Shown: in pieces, positions 1-11,500 of the stretch
How positions within the stretch are numbered: position 1 is the first letter of the stretch
Layout: every line of letters starts with the position of its first letter
NCBI GenBank assembly: GCA_029782335.1
Contig: JAKOVA010000043.1
Location: 1-64,000, forward strand
Source: Actinomycetes bacterium
GTDB lineage: Bacteria > Actinomycetota > Acidimicrobiia > Acidimicrobiales > Microtrichaceae
Reading direction: 5' to 3'
DNA length: 64,000 nucleotides
The notes under the pieces: generated by a model
The model's input: the letters and a program-made list of their open reading frames with translations, nothing else
The model's database searches: none
What the model was told of the DNA's origin: nothing
Position numbers and translations under genes: made by a program

Positions 1-151
1 CCCACAGGCGCACCGTCTCGGCCTTCGGTCCCAGCTTCTCGGCGACCGAACAGATCGCCTCCCACTGCGACCCGTACTCGTGCTGGTGATCCAGCACCAT
101 CCGCACCGCGCGCTCACGCAGCTCGTCGGGGTACTTCCCTCGGTTGGGCAT
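1..151 (-). CDS. IS3-family transposase OrfA, N-terminal 50 residues (partial)
   Basis: The frame opens with ATG at 151 and runs off the left edge. The visible protein starts MPNRGKYPDELRERAVRMV and continues with a helix-turn-helix pattern (a QWEAICSVAEKLG-like helix, then a KAETVRLW-like recognition helix). This is typical of the OrfA DNA-binding subunit of IS3-family transposases. In this family OrfA is normally fused to the OrfB integrase by programmed -1 frameshifting; OrfB would lie to the left. The start is about 50 bp inside the element end, as is usual. The gene points away from the pilin operon on the right, so its own transcript would not read into the pilins. Confidence 0.8.
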   Translation of the reverse strand, partial: MPNRGKYPDELRERAVRMVLDHQHEYGSQWEAICSVAEKLGPKAETVRLW

Positions 152-201
152 GCTCCATCCTTCTCAAAGGTTGGAGCCTCCACCAGACCCGGGGCGCTTC
201 A
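1..201 (-). mobile_element. End of an IS3-family insertion sequence (rest outside window)
   Basis: Read on the minus strand from 201, the sequence begins TGAAGCGCCCCGGGTCTGG, which resembles the terminal inverted repeats of actinobacterial IS3-family elements (TGAACCGCCCCGG type). About 50 bp inside it starts an OrfA-like reading frame. To the right, the sequence switches at once into the middle of a pilin leader (residues ESGF), so 201/202 is the probable insertion boundary. The other end and the target duplication lie outside the window. The family assignment rests on the terminus and OrfA similarity by eye. Confidence 0.75.
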
Positions 202-672
202 GAGTCCGGCTTCATGCTGATCTTCGTGTTGGCGACGATTCTCTTTGTCAGCATCATCGGATTGTCCTTGATGAGCTACACGGTCACTTCGGGGAAGATC
301 GCGGCACGCCTCACGGGCACATCGAAAACCCTGCACGCGATCGACGCTGCGCTGGAGCTGGGGCTCAACAACATCCGGACCAAGCCACGACCCAACGATG
401 GATCCTGCACCGGTGAGACGACGAACTACACCGACAGTCAGACGAACGAGAGCTACACGGTGCAGTGCAGCGACGGTGCTGCACCGACCGAGCAGCGGCG
501 GATCATTGACCTGATCGTGACAAAGGCCGGTGGAGGGATCACCCTCGGCCAGGCGCGGGCGAAGATCACCGACAAGGTCTTCAGCACAGCCATCGCCGGC
601 TACAGCGTCGAGGTCTGTGATTGGCAGCTCGGCATCGACGTGGCCCCGACGCTTGGGACGTGTACGGCATGA
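202..672 (+). pseudogene. PilX-like minor pilin with leader removed by IS insertion
   Basis: From base 202 the frame reads ESGFMLIFVLATILFVSIIG, which matches the junction and hydrophobic helix of PilX_N-type minor pilins (glycine, then an aromatic residue, then a long hydrophobic stretch, without the usual Glu5). The charged leader and native start codon should lie before the Glu but are replaced by IS sequence. The only evident start left is ATG 214, inside the helix, which would give about 152 residues without a class III signal. The rest is a small pilin-like domain with a few cysteines, ending in TGA that overlaps the next gene (ATGA). It is the counterpart of the intact PilX-like gene at 33721. 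It is probably non-functional unless translated from ATG 214 without processing. Confidence 0.65.
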
Positions 673-2537
673 CCATTCGCTCACGACGACTTGCCCACCT
701 CGTGCGCTGCGTTCGACCGAACGCATGTCAGGACCAGCGTGGCGTGACCCTCATCGAGGTCTTGGTTGCGCTGGCGATTCTGGGAATCACCGTCGGAGCG
801 ATCCTCTCCGCGACGCTGACGACCACGGGCGGGAGTTCCGTGAACAGCAGGATCTCCCGGATGAACGCGCTGCTGTCAGCGTTCGGGGAGTCGATCAAGA
901 ACCTGCCGTACCAAACCTGCGCTCTCGCCGGGGACTACCAGTTGGCCTTCGATCAGGCTGACAACGCGCTCGGCAACGACGATCAGGAGCTCCGCAAGAC
1001 CCTGAACGCAACGATGACCGTCGACAACATCGTGTATCAGGGTTCATCGATCTGCAGCAGTGGTGTCGGCACCGACTCCGGTGTGCAGACGGTTGGCCTG
1101 GTGGTCGAGGTCTCGGGACGCACCCTGAGGGGACAGGTCACCAAGCGCAACCCGGCGGCGAGCAATGTGCCGGTGACCGTCGGCATCGAGGTCGAGCGGA
1201 TCAGCCCCGACGGCAACCCGACCTCGGTGTGGATGCTGCGCTCCACCTCGACGTCTCCCAACGGGCTCTCCCGCTGGGAGTGGTGGTGCGACGGGGCGTG
1301 GATCGAAGGGGGCACCGCCGAGCCGTCATTCCCCTCGAACACCGGTCCCGACTACTTCGACTCGTTCAACCCGACGTTCCAGCCGTCGTGCAGCTATCCG
1401 GCTCCCACCACGACAGGCGTACTTCAGACCGTTGGCTTGCGGGTCACCGACAACCACAACGTGACGGCGATCGGCTTCAAGACCTTCGAGTTGTCGACCA
1501 CCCCGTTCGCCCACAACAACCCGACGGCCCAGATCACCCAGGACACCTCGCCGGACTGCACCGACGCGAATCCGTGTGGGATCAACACCCCGATCACCTG
1601 GCACTCGAGCGGGCCTGAGCCGCCAGACGCGACCATCGTCTCGTGGCGGTGGACCTTCGGGGACGGCAGCCCGCCGATCGTGTGTGTGCTCACGTCGCCG
1701 TCATGCCGCGACGCGACCAGCCACGAGTACGAGGGTGGAGGCACCTTCGTGTTGTCGCTGACGGTCACCGACAGCCTCGGCGCAATGGGAACCGCGACCC
1801 GCCAGATCAAGGTGAATGCGCCACCGCTCGTCAAGCCCACCGTGGCGTTCGCGTCGACGGCGCTCGGGGCATCCATCACCTCTGGCGTTGCCCCCCAACG
1901 TGTCACCTTCAACGGAGCGGGTTCCTATGCCGATGGGTACTCGCCAGGCTCGGGCACTCCGCCGGGCGGGATCACGAACTACGCATGGGATTTCGGTGAC
2001 GGTCAAACCCAGAGCGGCTCGTCGCTCGTGAACCCGTCGCACGTCTTCAATAGCCCGGGCGTGTACGTGGTGCGCCTGACCGTGACGGCCGTCAATGGTG
2101 CGACCAACTACGCCGAGACGACCATCACGCTCACAGCGCTCCAACCACCGATCAATCTCCGCAACAGCGGTGCCCACAAGGCGGACATCCCGTTGATCCG
2201 CGACGCGTACTTCGACTTCCAGTGGGTGAATCCACCGCGGAGTCCCGGCGACGCGATCGGCTACGAGATCATGATCAGCACCGCGTCCGGTTTCTGCTCG
2301 GTCGTTGGCTGGGGCATGAACGGCCGGGTCTTCTCGATCCCCAACGGCGGTGCCGCGGGCACGTCACAGACCTACCGGGCGCAGTTCGGCAACGGCAGCT
2401 GGCCTCCGGGCGTTCCGCTCGAGATGTGCTCGACCGATAGCTACACCTTCCGTGGCAGAACCGTCAGGACCAACGAACTCGGCGTGCAGTACTCGCCGTG
2501 GTCCGACGCGCAACCTCTCGAGGCGGACTTCTTCTGA
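669..2537 (+). CDS. PilV-like prepilin with PKD domains
   Basis: This 622-residue protein has a class III prepilin leader: a basic stretch ending RG at residue 25, then VTLIEVLVALAILG with the conserved Glu at position 5 of the mature helix. It is far longer than ordinary minor pilins. Residues roughly 284-385 and 389-490 are PKD-like (WRWTFGDG and YAWDFGDG with following VRLTVT strands). The C-terminal 130 residues resemble a fibronectin-III-like fold. The start at 669 overlaps the stop of the PilX-like frame (ATGA), and the stop overlaps the next start (TGATG), so the three genes form one translationally coupled unit. It is probably processed by PilD and put into the pilus as a minor subunit exposing beta-sandwich domains. 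The adhesive role is inference. Confidence 0.8.
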   Translation: MTIRSRRLAHLVRCVRPNACQDQRGVTLIEVLVALAILGITVGAILSATLTTTGGSSVNSRISRMNALLSAFGESIKNLPYQTCALAGDYQLAFDQADNALGNDDQELRKTLNATMTVDNIVYQGSSICSSGVGTDSGVQTVGLVVEVSGRTLRGQVTKRNPAASNVPVTVGIEVERISPDGNPTSVWMLRSTSTSPNGLSRWEWWCDGAWIEGGTAEPSFPSNTGPDYFDSFNPTFQPSCSYPAPTTTGVLQTVGLRVTDNHNVTAIGFKTFELSTTPFAHNNPTAQITQDTSPDCTDANPCGINTPITWHSSGPEPPDATIVSWRWTFGDGSPPIVCVLTSPSCRDATSHEYEGGGTFVLSLTVTDSLGAMGTATRQIKVNAPPLVKPTVAFASTALGASITSGVAPQRVTFNGAGSYADGYSPGSGTPPGGITNYAWDFGDGQTQSGSSLVNPSHVFNSPGVYVVRLTVTAVNGATNYAETTITLTALQPPINLRNSGAHKADIPLIRDAYFDFQWVNPPRSPGDAIGYEIMISTASGFCSVVGWGMNGRVFSIPNGGAAGTSQTYRAQFGNGSWPPGVPLEMCSTDSYTFRGRTVRTNELGVQYSPWSDAQPLEADFF

Positions 2538-5500
2538 TGGGCACGACCACCATGCACCGGGCAGCGCAGCGTCTACAGCGTCGGCTCCGACGTCGGGGCC
2601 AGGGCGGCGTCACGATGATCGAACTCGTCGTCGTGATCGCTGTGATCTCCATTGTCATGGTGTCGCTGTCGGCATGGATGATGTCGACGTTGGCCTCCCA
2701 AGCGCGCGCTCGGGCGGCCAACCGCGATGCGAACACGATCGCCCTCGTGAACGCCACGCTCCTTCGTGACGTGTCTTCCGCGATGTTCGCAACTGGCTCG
2801 TTCCAGAAGGCTGTGGGCCGCATTCCCGACTGCCCCACGACGGGCGTCGGCGACTCCTCCGAGGGTGCGGGTGAGGTTCGCCTCGCGATGGTCACTCCCG
2901 GAAACCGGCGGGTGGTCTACACCCTGGTGGACGCGGAGCCGGGCAGTGGCGACTCGGGCAAGGTGCTGTATCGCCGCGACTGCGCCAATCTGAAGGCCAA
3001 CTTCCCCGCGGCCGCGACCCAGTACAACGCAGGCGATCCGTCAGTCGGCGACCCGACCTTGAACGATCCGGAGCCGTCCTTCCTGAACGACCCTCAAGGC
3101 GCCGACCTCAGCACCCCGACGCGGGCCAAGCGCATCACCGATGGCCTGAGCTCCTTCGTCTCGAGCTGCCCCAAGAACGGCGCCCTTGCGACGGATGAGG
3201 ATCCGAACTGTACGACCGTGAAGGTCGTTGCCGAACTGGCAGGATCCGCAACGAAGGCGCCGATCCGTTTCCAGAGCACTCGTCGAACCGATACGTATTG
3301 CACGCCGCTCTGCCCGCCGGTCCCGCAGTTCACCTTCACCCCCGATGTGCCCGAGAAGGGCCAGTTGGTCAGTTTCGACGCGTCGACCTCATATGACCGC
3401 CGGAACGCGTACCTCCCACCGGATCCATCCGACCCGGAGACCCGTCTCACCTACTCCTGGGATTTCGACGCGCCGCACCGAGAGGGCGTGGTCGACAACG
3501 TCGTGTGCGATTCGGCCACCCCGCACACCGGTGCAACCATCTACAACCCGACGCACACCTATGTGAAGGCCAACGGCGGGACCTGCGGCCGCTACGTGGT
3601 GCGGCTGACGGTGACGAACTCGAACGGCATTTCCGCGTCGCTCGATCGTCAGATCGTTGTTCCCGGCAAACGGCCGACGGCGCAGATCACCAATGTGCCG
3701 GTGCCGCTCAAGGTGGTGCGAAACCAGCCGGTGCAGTTCACCTCCAAGGTTGAGACGTTCGAGGGCAGCCTCGATCCGGCGAACTCATTCTGGGATTTTG
3801 GTGAGGGCGTGACGATCCCCCTCGTCGCATCGTCATCCTCGCCGGCGGTCCCGTCGTGTTCGCTCCCTGCCGCTCCCCAGTGCACCACGAGCACCCACAG
3901 CCCGGTTTACCCGGGTTTCTCGACGGTCGGCGTCCACAACGTCCGGCTGGTGGTCACCGATATGACGGGTCTTCGTACCGAGGGGTACCTCGCGGTCGAC
4001 GTCGAGCCCGAGTTCTATTACGCGTCCAAGTCCTACGGCGCCGACACGCCGACGTGCGGTCCCTACACCGAGCCGTGTGAGACCATCACGATGGCGCTGG
4101 CACACGCTCAGACTGCAGGCAAGTCCGACGTGCTGGTCGGCCCAGGTACCTTCGACTCCTTCGCTGCAGTTGACGGCATCAATGTCGCCGGCGGTCGCGA
4201 CGACAGCGCTGGGGTGAACTCCACCTGGGCGTACGACGCGTCGAACGTCACGGTCATCCCGGGGCGGATGATGGGTGCCGAACGGGTCGCGCTTTCGGCG
4301 ACGAACCTCACCCGGGTGACGATGGTGTCGGATCTCACGCTCACACCCGGGAACCCCGTGGACACCGACACGCCGGTCCAGGGTGCGATCATTGACAACG
4401 CGGTCAACTTCACGCTGCGAAACGTGAAGGTGAACGGCGCCGACGGGCGGAACCCGACGGGTGTGCTGGTGCGCAACGCATCCAACGTCAACCTTGTGCG
4501 GTCGACGATCACCTCCGGTACGCCGATCATGCCGAGCGACGCGGCGAGCACGACGGGGAACCGCAGCGCCTATGGCGTACGGGCGATCGGCAACTCGTCG
4601 GTGACGGTCAACAACTCGACGATCACCGCGGCGGATGGCCTCCAGGGCAAGAGCGGTGACGCTGCAGCGAGCATTCCACCGGCGACGGCGTGTAGCGGTC
4701 ACAATGGTGTCGAGAAAACGCAGGCCAACGGCTCGAGTTGTAACCCTGCCGCCGGGTACGCGGCAGGAGGGTACGGCGGCGGCGGCGGCTGCGGGTACGG
4801 CGGCGGCGGCGGCTGCGGCGGCCGGGCGTGGTACGACATCGTGACCGGCGGCGCCTCAGGGAAGAACGGCCAGACCACCGTAGGTGGTGGATCCGGCGGT
4901 ACCGCCGGTGGCGGCGGGTATTGCATCACGCCACGCCCCGGTGCAGGTGGTCCCGGCGGAGGTGGTAACGGCGGTGCCGGAGCGACGACCGGCGGGACCG
5001 GCGGAACCGGATCTGCTGGAAATGCCGCGGCCTTGTGGGACAGCGTTCAGGCCGGGACCGGCGGGAACGGTAACCCCGGTGGTGGCGGTGGCGGCGCCGG
5101 CGGTGGCGGCGGTACCTATTGCGCAGGTGAAGAGTCCGGCGGTCGGGGCGGCGGCGGAGGTGGCGGCGGCAACGGTGGCAATCTCGGTGGCCACGGCGGA
5201 TGGTCCGGTGGTGGATCCTTCGGCGTGTACGGCCACAACTCGTCGATCAATGTCATCAACGGCTCCACGATCACCTCCGGTAAGGGTGGTCAGGGTGGCA
5301 ACGGTGGCCAGGGCGGACCCGGCGGCCAGGGCGGTAAGGGTGGTGACGGGATCGCCCAGGACAAGGGCGGCAACGCCAGCGGTGGTGGTGGCGGCGGCGG
5401 CGGCCAGGGTGCCAGCGGTGGCGGTGGTGGTGCGAGCGGCCCGTCGGTCGCGGTGTTCAAGGCGGGGACGGGCACGGTCCCCAATGTCAGCGTCGGGAAC

Positions 5501-8500
5501 TTGCTCACCCCGGCGTCAGGGGCGACGGTCGGCCTGGGCGGTCCTGGCGGCGCTGGCGGGCCCGCTGGAGCGGGTGGTGGCGACGGTGGCGGCGGCTGCT
5601 TCGGCAGTGTGTGCACCTACCCCGGCGGCAACGGATTGGCGGGCACCACGGGCGCGAAGGGCAACAACGGCGGCGTCGGTCTGGTGTGTCCGGTGTACTC
5701 GGTTGCTGGCGGCGGCGCTGGATGCCTCGACTCGACGATCACGTCGATCACCCGTCAGGACGGTGCGTCCAACCCCACGAACGCAACGTCGGTTTCGTGG
5801 ACAGTGACGTTCAAGGTGCCGGTGTCCGGAGTCACCGCGTCGAAGTTCGCAACGGTGCTCGACGGCGTGACCGCATCGAGCACGCTGGTGCTGACCCCGG
5901 TGAGCTCCACCGTGTACACCATTACCGCGAGCGCGGTGACCGGGAACGGAACGATCGGTCTCAACGCCGTCAGCGTGACTGGCATCCTCAACGGTTCCGG
6001 AGTGCAGATCGCTGACCCGTCGCCGTTGCCGTTCCCCGGTGAGTTGTACAACATCGATCAGATCGCGCCGACGGTCACCTCGATCGTCCGTGTCGGCCCA
6101 ACGCCGTCGAATCTCGGGCTGGTGTCGTGGACCGTGACCTTCTCTGAGCCGGTCACGGGACTCATCGGGTCGAACTTCTCGTTCGCGACGACCGGCACGG
6201 TGACGGGCCCGGCCATCAGCAGCGTCGTCCAAGATGTCGGGACGTCTTGGACGGTCAGCGCTACCACTGGCACGGGCGATGGTGATCTCGGGCTGAACCT
6301 TTCGGCGAATCAGCACCTCATCATCGACGCGGCCGGAAACCAGGTGCCGGTCGGCACGATCGTCGGTGAGACCTACCTGATGGACAAGACCAAGCCCGCG
6401 GTGTTGTCCATCGTCCGCGCGAGTGGTGAGCCGAACCCGACCAACGCGTCGTCGATGTCGTGGACCGTCACCTTCAGTGAGCCGGTGTTCGGACTCGATC
6501 TTCCAAACTTTGCGCTGGTGGGTGCTCCGGTGGCCGGCTCGACGCCGGTGCCGACCGGAACGATCTCCACGATGACCCAGGACAGTCCGACCACGTTCAC
6601 CGTGCACGCGGTGAGCGTGGCTGGTGATGGCACACTCGGCCTCAACCTCGCGGTGAATCTCGCGGCGATCAAGGATGCGGCCACCAACTCGCTGGCCACG
6701 CCGGTGGCGCCCGGCGAGACGTTCCGCGTTGACCGCGTCGCCCCGACGGTGGTGTCGATCGTTCGTGCCAACACCAATCCGACGAATGCCTCGACGGTGT
6801 CGTGGACCGTCACGTTCTCCGAGGACGTGACGGGGGTGTCGATCGGCAACTTCACGCTTGCCAACACCAACCTGGTGAGCCCGGCCAAGCAGTCGGTGAC
6901 CGGCTCCGGCAGCGTGTGGGTGGTCTCGTCGAATACTGGTAACACGACCAACAACGGCACGCTCGGCATCAACCTCGATACGGCGTTGTCGTCGATTCAG
7001 GACTGGCTGACGAATCCGATGGTCGCCACGCCGGCACCGGGTGAGGTCTATCTGGTCGACAAGACCAATCCCGTCACGTCCGACTCCGCGGTGTCGGGCG
7101 GTATCGCCTGGCAGAAGGACCCGGGCGTCGCATCGGTGACGCTCACCGCGTCCGACCTTCCGGCGTTCGGCGATCCCGGCCGATCAGGAGTCGGCCAGGT
7201 GTGGTATCGCTCAAAGGAGTCGACCAACCCGTGGTCCGCGTGGACGCAGATCCCCTTCGGAACGCTCGTCGAGTCGCCTCCCGGTTCGGGAACCTTCCTC
7301 GGGACCTTCACGCTTCCGTTCGTTGATCCCGGCGATTACACGATCGAGTACTACTCGGTCGACAACGCCGGCAACCAGGAGACGGCGAAGTCAAAGAGCT
7401 TCAGCCTGAAACTCGACCAGGACGATCCCACCGTCGCTATCGCCGACATGCCCACTGGCGTGTTGCTGTCGAGTTCGGGCACTACGTACGGAGCCGAAGT
7501 CGCCTACGACGGCACGATCAACGGCACCGCGAACGATCCTGCGATTATCGGGTCGAACCGCTCGGGCTTCGTGCCGCAACAGGTGACCATCAGCGTGCAG
7601 CGCGACGAGACCAAGCTGTGGTGGAACGGCTCGGCATACCAGTCGGTGGAGCACTTCTTCACCGCATCGTTGTCCGGTCCGCTCGGCGGTACGTGGTCGT
7701 TGCCGTTCAACTTCCCGGCCGGCGGTCGGTGGATCATCCGCGCCACGGCGACCGATCAGGCCCTGCGCTCAGCGACGGTCTCCACAACCGTCGACATCGA
7801 CTACAAGTGGAGCGAGTCGATCTTCGTCGATGCCGTGAACGGCAACGATGCGAACAACGGTCTCTGCCCGACAACGTCTGCGCTGGACGGTGGGTCGTAC
7901 CCAGGTTGCACCGGCGCTGCCAACCAGGGACCGAAGGCAACCGTCACCGCGGGAGTCGCGGCCGCGACCGCTACACGCCCCTACGTGCGGGTACAGGCAG
8001 GTACCTACTACGGAACCGTCAACATCGCCTCGACGGCGAACATCAAGGTGCGCGGCGGCTACGCGACCACCGCGTACTCCTCGAGTGGCGCATGGCTGCG
8101 TTCGGCGCCTGGCTCCAACAGCGTGACCCTGCGTGGTGACGGCACCGGTGTCGCGGTGACCGGCTCCGGCGGGGCGACCCTCGAGCAACTCAACATCACG
8201 CCGCTCCGCCCGACGCTGTCGAACCTCGTCCTGACCGAGTCGAACAACCAGGCCATCCCCGCCAGTGACTGGGGAGGCAACAGCCCACGGCCCGGCACGG
8301 TCGACGTCGACCAGTTCTCGGCCCGATGGAGCCGAACCTTCACGCCGAGCGCGAGCGTTAGCGGGTTCCAGGTCTGCGTCCGCACCGATGACGGCGGCCG
8401 TGTGTGGATCACCCCCGCGGGTGGTGTCCGAACGCTGATCTTCAATGACTGGACCGATAAGGGCGTTCCTCCGAGTTGCGGCGCCGGTCAGCTCTCCACG

Positions 8501-11500
8501 CCGTACAACCTGACGGGCGGCGTGGCCTACACGATTCAGTTCGAGATGTACGAGGCTGGCGGTGGCGCCGGTGCCTACTTCTCGTGGTACGCACCGGGTG
8601 GGGCGCCCGGTTGGTGGCCGACAAGCGGGTGGACCGCGCAGTGGTACAACGACCGTGGCGTTTCCAGCTACGGCGTCCGTCTGGCATCAGCGGGTGCGAC
8701 CTCGACCAAGAACACGACGATCGTCGCGACGAACGGTAACGGCGGCATCCACGGTACTGACGGTGCCAATGGCGGAGCTGGTGCCGGCGGATGGGGCGCA
8801 TCCAACGGCGGCGGAGGTTGCTACCCCGTCGGTGGTGGACAGCCCGGCTACACCATCACGAGCGGTGGCTGGGGCGGTAACGGCAACTGCAACGTCGCGG
8901 GAGCGTGGGGCGCCGGCGGGCAGGCCGGCTCCGGTGGTGCCGCGGGCGGTGGCGGCGGGAGCGGTGGAGACCGCGAGCGCTACTGGGCCTGCAACGGTGG
9001 AAGCAACGGATCAGGTGGTGGCGGCGGCGGCGGCGGTGGCGCTGGCGGCTCAGGTGGTGGTGGCGGTGCTGCCGGTGTCGGTGGAACCGCGGCCGCGGTC
9101 TGGACAGGCAACAACGGCGCGAGTGGTTGGAACGGCGCCTCGGGTGGTGGCGGTGGCGGCGGTGGAGCCGGCGGTGGCGGCGACAACCAACTCGCCTGCG
9201 TAGGCGACAGCGGCGGCGGTGGTGGTGGCGGCGGCGGTGGCGGCGGCCTCGGTTTCGCCGGCACCGGCGGCACGGCTGCCGGTGGATCGTTCGGCGTCTA
9301 CGCCTACAACACCGCGTTCACGACGAATGGCAGCGGCGACGCGATCACCTCCGCGAACGGCGGCAACGGCGGCAACGGCGGCAACGGTGGTGCCGGCGGT
9401 GCCGGCGGCAGCGGCGGCAAGGGCGGCAACAGCGGCGACGACGCATCCGCCGGCGGTGGTGGTGGTGCCGGCGCCGGTGGTGGGGGCGGTGGTGGTGGTG
9501 GTGGTGGTGCCGGCGGCCCGTCAGCGGCGGTCTATGTCGCAGGTTCGGGTTCGTCGACGCTCGGTGTCGGAACGACAACGTCGACCGGAACGGCCGGCGC
9601 GAACGGTGCGTCCGGCTCCGGTGGTGGTGGCGGCGGCTGCGGCGCCGGCGGCCCGAACGGTACCGGTGGCAACAACAACGGAGGCTGGGGCGGCGCCTGT
9701 CAGAGCACGGGCGGCCCTGGAGGCAACGGCGGCGGTGGTGGTACTCCCGGACCCAAGTCGACGGTGACCGCGGCGATCATCTCCGCGAGCCATCAGACAT
9801 CTGATCCGGGCTCGGTCGGCCAGAACGTCCCGTTCTACGTGTATGCGAACGTGACCCTCCCGGGGAACGGCCCGGTGGTCACGACGAACGTGGCGTCGAT
9901 TGCAACCGGTCAGACCGCGGTCGGAATGAGCTACGGGGGCGTCTGCGGCAGTGGCGGCGGATGGACTGTTGGCGGGACGTGTTACAACTACCGCTCGGCA
10001 CTCGTCACATCCTCGACACCGCCTGCGGGTAGCGCACCCTTCAGCGTCACGGCGAACGACGCGGGCTCGCTCAGCATCTTCAACGCGACGGTGACGGTCG
10101 ACACGACCTTCCCCGCGGTCGACAAGCCCGACCTGACGGCAGCGTCCGACTCGTACAACGCGCCCGGGACGAACTCTGACGACCGGACGAATGACACCAC
10201 ACCCACCTTCACGGGCACCGCTGAACCTGGCTCGCTGGTGATCATCTGGGCGAACGGGGTGAACGTCGGCTCGACGACGGCCTCGGGGGGTGGCACGTAT
10301 TCGGTGACAGCATCGACGCTCGCCGGTAGTGCTTCAGGCATCTCCTACACGGTGCACGCCACCGCAACTGACCACGCGGGCAACGTCACGACGAGTGGGA
10401 CACCACACCTCGTGATCGTCGTGGACAACAGCGCCGCAGCACCATCGGTCCCCGACCTTGCGGCGTCGAGCGACACGTGTGAATGCACACTGCTCGGGAC
10501 CAACTCCGACAACATCACGAGCGATAACACGCCGACCTTCACCGGGACGGCGGAGCCGAACGCGACGGTGCGGATCTACGCGGACGGCACCCAGGTGGGT
10601 TCAGCTCAGGCCAACGGCTCCGGGGTGTATTCCGTAACGACCTCAGCGCTCGCCCAAGGGAACCGGACGATCACCGCTCAGCAAACCGACATCGCGAACA
10701 ACGTGTCGTCGACGAGCGGTTCCTTGGTGGTCAGGATCGACACCACCTCGCCGACAACCACGGACAACGCGGTCAGTTCCCCGACGGTGAACTGGTTGAA
10801 GACGGTCGGTCAGACGAACTCGATCACGGCAACCGACTCGCAGTCCTCGTCGATCACCCGGTACACCATCGGCGGCACGAACTACGTCGGCGCATCTGGT
10901 GCGTCTCCGGTGACCACCAACTTCACATGGCCGGGCTCGGGAACGCACACACTGTCGCACTACGCGACCGATGAGGCCGGCAATGTCGGCTCCACTACGA
11001 CCAAGACGGTGATCGTCAAGGTCGACGGCGCAAACCCGACGGTCACCATGTCCCAGAGTGGCAAGTACTCGTCGAGCACGAAGTACTACAGCCCCGAACT
11101 CGGCCAATGGCCCGGCACGATCAGTGGGAACGCGAGCGACACGGGCAGCACTGGTGACGGGCCGTCCTACTTCGTTGCTCCGCTGGGCGGCGTGCAGTAC
11201 TCGGTGCGGAACATGGTCAGCGGCAACTACTGGAACGGCAGCTCGTTTAGTGCATCGACGGAGCAGTTCTTCAGTGGATCCCTCGATGACCCGAGCACGA
11301 ACTCAGCTTGGTCCGCCTCATTCCCGGTGTCGAACTTCTCCAAGGGTGGTACGTACCAGTTCAGAGTCCTGGCGATTGACGGCGCAGGGAACGTCAGCGT
11401 TGCAGCAGTGAACACCGTCCACATCGATTTCGCGGTTGCGGAAACGGTCTTCGTCTCCCCGAGCGGAAGTTCCGGGAACAACGGGCTGTGCCCGGAGAAC

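Noticed and set aside
4767-5616. Long Pro/Arg-rich antisense and alternate-frame reading frames in the glycine-rich DNA
   Set aside because: They are shadows of GGC/GGT codon runs: composition is extreme, there are no plausible starts or ribosome sites, and the plus-strand giant frame continues intact.
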